Source: Pectobacterium polonicum
GTDB taxonomy: Bacteria > Pseudomonadota > Gammaproteobacteria > Enterobacterales > Enterobacteriaceae
DNA length: 64,000 nucleotides
Assembly: GCF_005497185.1 (NCBI RefSeq)
Contig: NZ_RJTN01000002.1
Coordinates: 310,001-374,000 of the forward strand
Reading direction: 5' to 3'
Positions 44,156-51,403 of the stretch are shown here, in pieces; positions within the stretch are counted from its first letter, which is position 1; every line of letters starts with the position of its first letter. A model generated the notes under the pieces. That model did no database searches, was not told where the DNA came from, and saw only the letters and a program-made list of their open reading frames with translations. The translations under genes and the position numbers were made by a program.

Positions 44156-45361
44156 CTAACCTTTTTTCTTCACTCGCGCCTTACGCTGGTACGCTTTATG
44201 GTTGGCGACATACGTCAGGTAGGCTGCGCGCGTCAGCCCGCAAGTACGCTGGGCGAAGGCATCGTAGGTCGTATCAGGTGGAAAACCAAACTCGGCCAAT
44301 GCCTGTTCCCACGCTTCACGATGTGCCGGGTTGTGTAGCGTTTTATCGTAGTCAGGGAAACCGTTATCGGCGAAGCATTCGGCTGATACGCTGCTATAAG
44401 CCCCGTTATTCATATAGCTACGCCCAGCCTTAAAAGCGGTATCCTGACTGGCTTTCTCGATCGAACACGGTCCCCATGACAGGCGATAGCCACTTTTCTG
44501 TGCGCTGATGCTTGGGCCATAGCCAACCGGGAACAGAATGTCGTCTTCCGACAACGTTTTCGATCCCACATACTCGTAGTTACCGCGCAGAAATGAGTTA
44601 TCCATAACAATCGAGCACTTTTCAGACAAGGGCGATGCCACAATCTCCGACAGAGAAGGATTACGCTCGGTCGTGCGAAGCAGATAAGGCCGAACAAACA
44701 GCGGCATCGTCATTACATCGTGCCAGATACTGTGTTCAGCAAACAATTCGTCCTTTTGCATCTGACGCAGGTTGCCAATCACCAGAACATAACCATCAGT
44801 ATGTAAATCTATTTCGACGCGAAAGATGTCGCCCGGAATGGTTTTATGCTGCTGATTTTTCATACTCATCAACCGTTCCAGTTTATGAGCATAATCAACA
44901 GGTAAGCGCTCGTGATAAGATTTCAGCCAGTCGACAATCTCTTCTTTACTGGTCAAGTCCCGACACTCTGGCAGCGGGAGTCGAATAGAATTTCGATAAT
45001 TACTGGCGTTAATATAGCCGTAATTTCCCGAGTTCAGCGTTCTGATACCTGCCGAAAACACAATGCCATCAGCCATTACGCTAGAAACGCTGGTGTAAGT
45101 GAGTTTTTTTTCTTTACCCCGCGAGGTTCTCGGCAAAATAACCTCACGTCCACGCGTTTGAATAATAACGTCTTCTTCCTGATAATTTAACGCGGTGGCG
45201 GTAATGCGCTTGCGGATCGTGTCACCCTCGAAGCAGATAAAATAACCGTCGCGCACCGTTAAAATATCCCATTCAGCCGATAACGGTTCCAGACCGAAAT
45301 AAGGGCGTAAAGCTTCCTGCATCCAGCTATTTATCTGATCAATCGGTTTCATCTTTAGCAC
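44156..45361 (-). CDS. Uncharacterised 401-aa protein, possible Imm26-like segment
   Basis: No family is firmly recognised. The middle part (IPGDIFRVEIDLHTDGYVLV near 178-197, then FAEHSIWHDVMTMPLFVRPY) resembles immunity-26-type domains, where GD-x-F-x-(V/I) begins a small beta domain. There is no signal peptide or membrane segment. The C-terminus is rich in aromatic residues and ends with a basic tail (KAYQRKARVKKKG). It stands alone, divergent from rstA, in the interval that would separate folM from rstA. If it is an immunity protein its toxin is not in the window. Confidence 0.6.
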   Translation of the reverse strand: MLKMKPIDQINSWMQEALRPYFGLEPLSAEWDILTVRDGYFICFEGDTIRKRITATALNYQEEDVIIQTRGREVILPRTSRGKEKKLTYTSVSSVMADGIVFSAGIRTLNSGNYGYINASNYRNSIRLPLPECRDLTSKEEIVDWLKSYHERLPVDYAHKLERLMSMKNQQHKTIPGDIFRVEIDLHTDGYVLVIGNLRQMQKDELFAEHSIWHDVMTMPLFVRPYLLRTTERNPSLSEIVASPLSEKCSIVMDNSFLRGNYEYVGSKTLSEDDILFPVGYGPSISAQKSGYRLSWGPCSIEKASQDTAFKAGRSYMNNGAYSSVSAECFADNGFPDYDKTLHNPAHREAWEQALAEFGFPPDTTYDAFAQRTCGLTRAAYLTYVANHKAYQRKARVKKKG

Positions 45362-45560
45362 GGTTCCCGGTGGGATAATCGATAATCATGGCGCGGTCGC
45401 CCTCGATAAATTGCAAGAGTCGACTAAAAAAACACGCACCGCAGCTTATCTAATTTTGAAAAATAAACAAATACTTAACACCCATTTACGCTTCGCTTCT
45501 CGTTTATCGTCGCTCATCAGGCTATGCTATCAACAGAGAGATGGGGATGACGTAGATACC

Positions 45561-46298
45561 ATGCATAAGATTGTTTTTATAGAAGATGATACCGAGGTGG
45601 GGAAATTGATCGCCGCCTACCTTGGCAAGCATGACATTGATGTTCAGGTTGAAGCGCGAGGCGATCAGGCACAGGCCTTTATTGAACAGCAGCAGCCCGA
45701 CCTTGTGCTGCTGGACATTATGCTGCCCGGCAAAGACGGGATGACCATCTGTCGGGAGTTGCGGCCACAGTACAGCGGCCCGATTGTGCTACTGACCTCG
45801 CTGGACAGCGATATGAATCATATTCTGGCACTGGAAATGGGTGCCGATGATTACATTCTGAAAACCACGCCGCCCGCCGTCTTGCTTGCCCGCTTGCGCC
45901 TGCATTTGCGGCAATATGCCACTACGCCACAGCCTGTGGCAGAAAATACAACGCCCGCGGCGTTGCAGGTGCATAAATCACTGCACTTCGGCCTGCTCTG
46001 TATCGACCCGGTCAATCGGGAAGTGACATTAGGGCAAGAGCACATCGTGTTATCCACCGCGGATTTCGATCTCCTCTGGCAGTTGGCAACCCATGCTGGC
46101 CACATTATGGATCGGGATGCGCTGCTGAAAAATCTGCGCGGCGTGACCTACGATGGCATGGATCGCAGTATTGATGTGGCAATTTCCCGCCTGCGTAAAA
46201 AACTGTACGACAACCCGCTGGAACCATTTCGTATCAAAACCGTGCGTAACAAAGGTTACCTGTTTGCCCCCAATACCTGGGAGAGCGTGACGCTATGA
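45561..46298 (+). CDS. rstA: Two-component response regulator RstA
   Basis: A 245-aa OmpR/PhoB-type regulator. The receiver has the acidic pair ED near 8-9, phospho-acceptor aspartate in LLDIMLPGKDG near 52 and the conserved K in DYILKT. The winged helix follows from about 140 (LSTADFDLLWQLATHAGHIM ... DRSIDVAISRLRKKLYD). The ATG at 45561 gives the expected length; the open frame upstream to 45411 is AT-rich and unlike the family. It overlaps rstB by 4 bases. A match to the RstA recognition sequence occurs before asr. Confidence 0.93.
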   Translation: MHKIVFIEDDTEVGKLIAAYLGKHDIDVQVEARGDQAQAFIEQQQPDLVLLDIMLPGKDGMTICRELRPQYSGPIVLLTSLDSDMNHILALEMGADDYILKTTPPAVLLARLRLHLRQYATTPQPVAENTTPAALQVHKSLHFGLLCIDPVNREVTLGQEHIVLSTADFDLLWQLATHAGHIMDRDALLKNLRGVTYDGMDRSIDVAISRLRKKLYDNPLEPFRIKTVRNKGYLFAPNTWESVTL

Positions 46299-47608
46299 GA
46301 AAACTGTTCGTCCAGTTTTTTCTCCTGCTGTTCGCCTGCTTTGTCGTCATGACACTACTGGTCGGGCTGGTCTATAAAGTCACGGCCGAACGCGCCGGAC
46401 GCCAGTCCATGGACGACCTGATGAAAAGTTCGCTGTATCTCATTCGTAATGAGCTACGCGCGATCCCCCCCCGCGAATGGCATAAAACCATCAACCAGCT
46501 TGATTTAAACCTGTCGTTCAAGTTGCACATCGAACCGGTGAGCAAATATGCGCTCAGCCCCAAGAATCGGCAGCGCCTGAACCAAGGAGAAATTATCGCG
46601 CTGGATGACGAGTACACGTTTATTCAACGTATCCCACGTAGCCACTACGTTCTCGCCGTTGGCCCTATTCCTTATTTATTCTTTCTGCACGAAATGAGAC
46701 TGCTGGATTTACTGCTGGTGATGCTCATCGGGCTGTCGCTCGCGTTACCCGTTTTCTTGTGGATGCGGCCACATTGGCAAGCCATGCTAAAACTGGAAAA
46801 TGCCGCCCAGCGTCTGGGGGATGGTCATCTGGAAGAGCGCATTCACTTTGATAGCACTTCAAGCCTGTTTCGGCTGGGGGTCGCCTTCAACCGAATGGCA
46901 GATAACCTGAACCAGCTCATCAACAGTAAAAAGCAGCTAATTGACAATATCGCGCACGAACTGCGCACACCGTTGGTCAGGCTGCGCTATCGGCTGGCGA
47001 TGAGCGACAACCTGACAGAAGATGAGCAGCAGGCGTTAAACCGGGATATTGGTCAACTCGAAGCGCTGATTGACGAATTGCTGACCTATGCCAGGCTCGA
47101 TCGCCCACAGGTAACGCTGCATCTTGCCGATATTGATATTCCTTCGTGGTTACAGGCGAAAGTTGACGATTTTCGTCTTATCCATCCTGACAAACAGATT
47201 TCACTGGAAATGCCTCCTTCGGCACAAATTGGTGCGCTTGATTTACGTCTCATGGAACGAGTCCTGAATAACCTGATCGGCAATGGGTTACGCTTCTGCC
47301 ACAGCCAACTGCGTATCAGCCTGACGTCCGACGCGGCGCATATCGCGTGCCTGCAAGTCGAAGATGACGGCCCCGGCATTGCTCCCGAAAACCGAGACAG
47401 TGTTTTTGAACCGTTTATTCGCCTGGAAGCAGGCATTGAGAACAGCAGCGGCGGATGTGGGTTGGGGCTGGCGATTGTTCATGCTATCGCACGTGCTTAC
47501 GAAGGCAATATCACGGTGGATGAAAGCCCGCTCGGCGGTGCCCGTTTTCGCTTTTGCTGGCCAGTAAAAACCGCGACAGCACAGGCTACTATCGCCATTC
47601 AGCCTTAA
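46295..47608 (+). CDS. rstB: Sensor histidine kinase RstB
   Basis: A 437-aa inner-membrane kinase. The first membrane helix is near 5-27 (FFLLLFACFVVMTLLVGLVY), a periplasmic domain of about 105 residues follows, then the second helix near 138-155 and HAMP. The phospho-accepting His is in DNIAHELRTPLVRLRY near 225, with ATP motifs NNLIGNGLRF, EDDGPGI and GLGLAIVHAI. It is the partner of RstA; in E. coli the pair is under PhoQP and acid stress control. Confidence 0.93.
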   Translation: MRKLFVQFFLLLFACFVVMTLLVGLVYKVTAERAGRQSMDDLMKSSLYLIRNELRAIPPREWHKTINQLDLNLSFKLHIEPVSKYALSPKNRQRLNQGEIIALDDEYTFIQRIPRSHYVLAVGPIPYLFFLHEMRLLDLLLVMLIGLSLALPVFLWMRPHWQAMLKLENAAQRLGDGHLEERIHFDSTSSLFRLGVAFNRMADNLNQLINSKKQLIDNIAHELRTPLVRLRYRLAMSDNLTEDEQQALNRDIGQLEALIDELLTYARLDRPQVTLHLADIDIPSWLQAKVDDFRLIHPDKQISLEMPPSAQIGALDLRLMERVLNNLIGNGLRFCHSQLRISLTSDAAHIACLQVEDDGPGIAPENRDSVFEPFIRLEAGIENSSGGCGLGLAIVHAIARAYEGNITVDESPLGGARFRFCWPVKTATAQATIAIQP

Positions 47609-47666
47609 CGACAAGACAGCGGCAATCCCGCTGTCTTTCAATGATTTCTTTGCTTTCCTCGGCCTG

Positions 47667-47680
47667 TACATTAGGTTACA
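47667..47680 (+). promoter_or_regulatory. RstA-box match upstream of asr
   Basis: TACATTAGGTTACA matches the E. coli RstA box TACATNTNGTTACA at all but one defined position. It lies between rstB and asr, 120 bases before asr. A -10-like TATCCT (47718-47723) is downstream. Confidence 0.75.
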
Positions 47681-47786
47681 CGCCGAAACCAATCACTCAC
47701 TGAAGCCGCCCTCTGTTTATCCTATTCTCTCTTCAACGGCCCACCTGAGGGTCACGAAACGTGAATGAGATAACGAGGAAATGATG

Positions 47787-48257
47787 ATGAATAAAGTATT
47801 AGTTATGATCGCAGGTGCGGCTCTGGGTCTGTCCTCTGTCGCATTTGCCGCAGATACCGTAACCAGCGTACCCGCTCAAACATCTGCAACCACGACCACC
47901 TCTGCTCCAGCTAAAGCTGTTCACCATAAAAAACAGGTGAAGAAAGCGAAACCAACTGCTGAACAGAAAGCGCAAGCTGCCAAGAAACATGTGAAGAAAG
48001 CGAAGCACGCTCCAGCACAGAAAGCACAGGCAGCTAAGAAACACGTGAAGAAAGCAAAACCCGCTCCAGCACAGAAAGCACAGGCAGCTAAGAAACACGT
48101 GAAGAAAGCGAAGCCAGCTCCAGCACAGAAAGCACAAGCGGCTAAGAAACACGTGAAGAAAGCAAAACCCGCTCCAGCGCAGAAAGCGCAGGCTGCCAAG
48201 AAACACGTGAAAAAAGCGAAAACTGCAAAACCTGCTGATACCACGCCAGCGGCGTAA
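47787..48257 (+). CDS. asr: Acid-shock protein with lysine-rich repeats
   Basis: A 156-aa periplasmic basic protein. The signal peptide [21 protein letters not shown] matches E. coli Asr. After a Thr/Ala-rich linker come about five copies of an 18-residue unit of the form [18 protein letters not shown], more than in E. coli (102 aa total). ATG codons at 47781, 47784 and 47787 are all possible; the third best suits the GAGGAA spacing and E. coli length. It is induced by acid in E. coli and is an RstA target. Confidence 0.92.
   Translation: MNKVLVMIAGAALGLSSVAFAADTVTSVPAQTSATTTTSAPAKAVHHKKQVKKAKPTAEQKAQAAKKHVKKAKHAPAQKAQAAKKHVKKAKPAPAQKAQAAKKHVKKAKPAPAQKAQAAKKHVKKAKPAPAQKAQAAKKHVKKAKTAKPADTTPAA
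47960..48215 (+). repeat. Tandem 54-base repeats within asr
   Basis: Near-identical units of 54 bases encode the 18-residue repeat; four to five copies lie head to tail, differing mostly at third codon positions. Copy number could change by slippage or recombination. Confidence 0.85.
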
Positions 48258-48271
48258 TCGATAGTCATCCT

Positions 48272-48299
48272 CGCCTTCCCCCTACCGATGGGGAAGGCG
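48272..48299 (+). terminator. Hairpin downstream of asr
   Basis: CGCCTTCCCC-N8-GGGGAAGGCG is a perfect 10-bp stem 14 bases after the asr stop; no long T-run follows. Confidence 0.65.
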
Positions 48300-48358
48300 T
48301 CACTTACGGTCAGCCCGGTTCGAATCTCGCCACTAAGGGCAACGACAGAGTCATCATC

Positions 48359-48382
48359 AAACACCCGGTCCATCGGGTGTTT
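48359..48382 (+). terminator. Second hairpin, AAACACCCG/CGGGTGTTT
   Basis: A perfect 9-bp stem with a 6-base loop, ending in TTTATTTC. It resembles intrinsic terminators seen after tRNA genes. Just before it, GGTTCGAATC at 48317-48326 looks like a T-loop, but no tRNA can be folded. Confidence 0.6.
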
Positions 48383-49090
48383 ATTTCATGGGGGAAGGGA
48401 ACATGATGCGTCGCTACTCATTCGAAATTATGCTATCCCTCGTTCTGCTCTGTGGAATTATCACCCTAAGTTTTTTTCTCTAGTTCTCAGAATTGCTCTA
48501 CCACGCACCTACCCACGTATTCTCGCTATTATTAAGTACCGATGTCTATCCGCATAAAAAACACGCACCAACATTGATAACCACTCTCATTAACAATATT
48601 ATTGCTTCCTATATTTTAATCTCTTCCCTTCCCTATCAACAGGTCAAACCAGACCAGACTGCCGTTTAAATCAATCACTTGAAGACTATCGTCTCATTTA
48701 CGATGATAAACACGCCAATAACAATGGAATTATCTAAATCTTAAACTACAATTTCGAAATCAATAATAAGTCACATTGGATTTCAACGTATATTTATTAT
48801 TAGAAAATAAAGCACACTAATTACAAGGTTTAATTTACCAAGACATCCACGATGTCCAACCACAACACCGCGCTGCGCGCAGTATCTGTTTTATTGCATT
48901 AGCACCACAGCGTGCTAACCACATAATCACTTAAAACAAGGTGGTATTTATTGATAAAAAGACGACAATATACTTAGCCGAATACGGATTGAACTTCAAA
49001 ACCACAAATTTAATAACACACCTCTAAGGATGCTGTATTTTTCATAAAACGAAATGGACGCGTTATAACTCCATCACGTACAGGTTTTCA
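48383..49090. other. AT-rich noncoding segment before the fimbrial regulator
   Basis: About 700 bases with no credible gene; short open frames have no ribosome-binding sites or coding character. The DNA is much more AT-rich than the rstAB side and probably holds the promoter of the regulator at 49091. Confidence 0.5.
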
Positions 49091-49702
49091 ATGAAAGAAT
49101 TAAATACCTCTATTTTTAGAATTACAAAAATACTTTCGCCACACAGTAATATCGCCCCGCCGACCAAAGTCATCAAAGGGAAACGACTTTATTTCTTTTA
49201 TCCATCAGGAGAGCAAGTGATTTATTTTCTGGATGAAGGAACATTCTTAATGAAGCAGTCAATCGATGATAAAGTTATTTCCGTTATATTATCACCTGCC
49301 ATCATCGGTTGGTCCATGGTGACGCTTGATGGTGGGGAACTCTATCTGGAAAGGGTTGATTATGGAAAAATTCGCAGTATTCCTTTCAATACCGCGATGC
49401 GCATTATTACGGCTTATGAACGTTTCGACGATGTTTTAGCGATTGTTAATACCGGGTTTCATGCATTGATTGACCATTGTATCGGCAATCATGGTGACTC
49501 ACTTTCCATCGTGCACAAAATGCTACGTTCTCTGAATCAACTTCCCCCTGATGTTAAACGACGTTTCTCTGCTCTGTCGTATATTTCCCAACGTACGTCA
49601 CTCTCAAAAAGTACGATAAAACGGGGACTGAAGCGGCTACAGCAGCAAGGCTTAATTACACTGGAGCGCGGTAAATTACGCCATCTCACGGAGTGTAATT
49701 AA
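49091..49702 (+). CDS. Crp/IprA-type winged-helix regulator
   Basis: A 203-aa protein with a degenerate cyclic-nucleotide-binding-like N-terminal domain (KGKRLYFFYPSGEQVIYFLD near 29-48) and a C-terminal winged helix (ISQRTSLSKSTIKRGLKRLQ, then GLITLERGKLRHL). This shape matches the IprA/YaiV type of enterobacterial regulators. It is convergent with the fimbrial operon, separated by a terminator, and of lower G+C than the core genes. Control of the fimbriae is a reasonable guess from position only. Confidence 0.7.
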   Translation: MKELNTSIFRITKILSPHSNIAPPTKVIKGKRLYFFYPSGEQVIYFLDEGTFLMKQSIDDKVISVILSPAIIGWSMVTLDGGELYLERVDYGKIRSIPFNTAMRIITAYERFDDVLAIVNTGFHALIDHCIGNHGDSLSIVHKMLRSLNQLPPDVKRRFSALSYISQRTSLSKSTIKRGLKRLQQQGLITLERGKLRHLTECN

Positions 49703-49707
49703 TGCCA

Positions 49708-49729
49708 TGACGGGTCGCCTGACCCGTCA
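49708..49729. terminator. Bidirectional terminator between regulator and fimbrial operon
   Basis: TGACGGGTC-GCCT-GACCCGTCA is a perfect 9-bp stem between convergent genes. Confidence 0.7.
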
Positions 49730-49753
49730 CACCTTCTGAATATTCCCCAACGC

Positions 49754-50332
49754 CTACAGGTAGGTTAGCGTAAATGTTGCATCCGCATTGGCAGAACCGA
49801 CCGTCACTGGCGTACCGAGCGCCACATACTGCCCATAAAAAACCAGTGCCACACGGGCAGCATTAGCCGACAGCGCATAAATAGGCGTTGGCAGCCCAAG
49901 AGCCACACGACGGCGTTCGCTATCCAGAATCGCCACGGCAATATTGGTCGCGCTACTGCTCGCGTTAAGGGCAAGCAGCGTATTATCCGCCGTTGGCGCA
50001 CTGCCATAAAACGTCACTTCGACGCCAGACGCCGCTACTCCACAGTTCTCCAGAACAATCTCGAAGCGTGTCGGATTCGGATTTTGCGATCCTACAGCAA
50101 ACTGCTTGCTTGCCCACCTGCCGAGATCGACCGTTTGTTCCTGCGTTCCCACGCTGACACTGCAACTGTTTGCCAACAGCGTCGCGGTAAGTCGCATATT
50201 GGTCAGCCCCAGATCGGCACGCACCGGCATCAAAGCACAAACACTTGCGATCAAGGAAACCAGGCACAAACGAACGCTCCATGTCACTCGTGCACGCACG
50301 GTAGGCACCATCATATCCTGAAGTCGGTTCAT
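49754..50332 (-). CDS. Minor fimbrial subunit
   Basis: A 192-aa secreted pilin. The signal region is long (about 39 residues, ending SVCALMPVRA). The mature part has the pilin pattern: a first cysteine in LLANSCSVSVGTQEQTVDLG, a second in VLENCGVAASGV, and the C-terminal strand ADATFTLTYL that the chaperone binds. A strong GAGGGGGG precedes the ATG. It is the last gene of the operon, after the adhesin. It probably forms an adaptor or a minor shaft part. Confidence 0.85.
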   Translation of the reverse strand: MNRLQDMMVPTVRARVTWSVRLCLVSLIASVCALMPVRADLGLTNMRLTATLLANSCSVSVGTQEQTVDLGRWASKQFAVGSQNPNPTRFEIVLENCGVAASGVEVTFYGSAPTADNTLLALNASSSATNIAVAILDSERRRVALGLPTPIYALSANAARVALVFYGQYVALGTPVTVGSANADATFTLTYL

Positions 50333-50347
50333 CGATTCCCCCCTCTT

Positions 50348-51403
50348 TTAGTAAAAATCGACGCGCAGATAGGCATTTGCCGTCGCAACACCTTCCTGAG
50401 GCTTATTCCCTGTCACGCTGACCGGATATGCAGTGATCGCCACATTAGCGCTTGCCGTTTCATCCAACGTAAAGGGGATCACGCTTGCAATATCGTTAGG
50501 CGTCAAGGGATTGTTTCCACTGTCTGTGACAATAAATCCAACATCAGGGTTATCGGAAACCACCATATCCCCAGACGATTTATCGGCCTGAAGCCGCATC
50601 GACAGACTTGCCTGTGCATCGATGCCGTTACAAGCAATACCTATCGTCCGCGTCACAGGAGAAACGCCAACAGGTTTTTCCCCTGCCGTGTTAAACAATC
50701 CTGATGAGATCCCGCCAAAATCAATACTGATGATCTGCCCCGCATTCAAGGCACAGCTCTGAGGAACGGTAACCGAACCGCTCATATAGCCGACGACTAG
50801 CGGCGATCCCACATTTTGGCCGTTGCCGCCCTGGTTACCATAGAGATAAAAAATCGGTGCCATCGGGATATTAGAAACCCCCACAAATTTGCGCTTGATA
50901 CGGAAGTTCACCTGAACCCGACTGCCCGTTGTCGCATTGCCCCCGCACAGTCCCGCACAATTGTTATTTACATCGGTAAACGGCACATTATGAAATGTCC
51001 CTCCCGAGGTCCGGTTATAGACAAAAATACGCGATGACACCTGAAGATAATCATTACCGGTAATATTAAACCAGTTCACGCCGCTTTCCGTCGATGCCAG
51101 AACCAATGACGGACCAGGCTGTGCCGAATAATAAACCGTATCCCGGTTATTACATGGGCCGCTTATCGTATAGGAGCCCGCATCATTTTTTTCATTCCAC
51201 CCCGTCACATATCCGACATAGTTCTGGCTGGAGGCCAGCGCGTAAGTGTAGTCATACGTTAACGGTGAACCGCTTGATGTCGTGCATTGCACCGCGCTAG
51301 CCTGCCCGGCGATGCCCAGCAAACCCGCTGCGGTAACACTGCGCCACCACACATGACTTCGCATAGCGCTTTTGTTATTTTTCATCAGTAATGTCATTGA
51401 CAT
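50348..51403 (-). CDS. Fimbrial tip adhesin (FimH-like two-domain subunit)
   Basis: A 351-aa subunit, about twice pilin length. A signal peptide (TAAGLLGIAGQASA) leads into an N-terminal lectin-like half of about 170 residues (VQCTTSSGSPLTYDYTYALA). A pilin half follows, from about 215 (CALNAGQIISIDFGGISSGL) to the final chaperone strand (ATANAYLRVDFY). The start overlaps the usher stop by 10 bases and has GAAGG upstream. Receptor specificity is not readable. Confidence 0.82.
   Translation of the reverse strand: MSMTLLMKNNKSAMRSHVWWRSVTAAGLLGIAGQASAVQCTTSSGSPLTYDYTYALASSQNYVGYVTGWNEKNDAGSYTISGPCNNRDTVYYSAQPGPSLVLASTESGVNWFNITGNDYLQVSSRIFVYNRTSGGTFHNVPFTDVNNNCAGLCGGNATTGSRVQVNFRIKRKFVGVSNIPMAPIFYLYGNQGGNGQNVGSPLVVGYMSGSVTVPQSCALNAGQIISIDFGGISSGLFNTAGEKPVGVSPVTRTIGIACNGIDAQASLSMRLQADKSSGDMVVSDNPDVGFIVTDSGNNPLTPNDIASVIPFTLDETASANVAITAYPVSVTGNKPQEGVATANAYLRVDFY

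Noticed and set aside
45411-45560. N-terminal extension of RstA by 50 residues
   Set aside because: The extra residues are unlike the family and the DNA is AT-rich promoter-type sequence; ATG 45561 gives the standard length.
47960-48215. Repeat array considered as CRISPR
   Set aside because: The units are contiguous, in frame and encode the Asr lysine-rich repeat; there are no spacers.
48300-48335. Possible tRNA gene
   Set aside because: Only the T-loop-like GGTTCGAATC is present; the acceptor, D and anticodon arms cannot be paired.
48288-48557. 89-aa open frame after asr
   Set aside because: It runs through both terminator-like hairpins and has no coding character.
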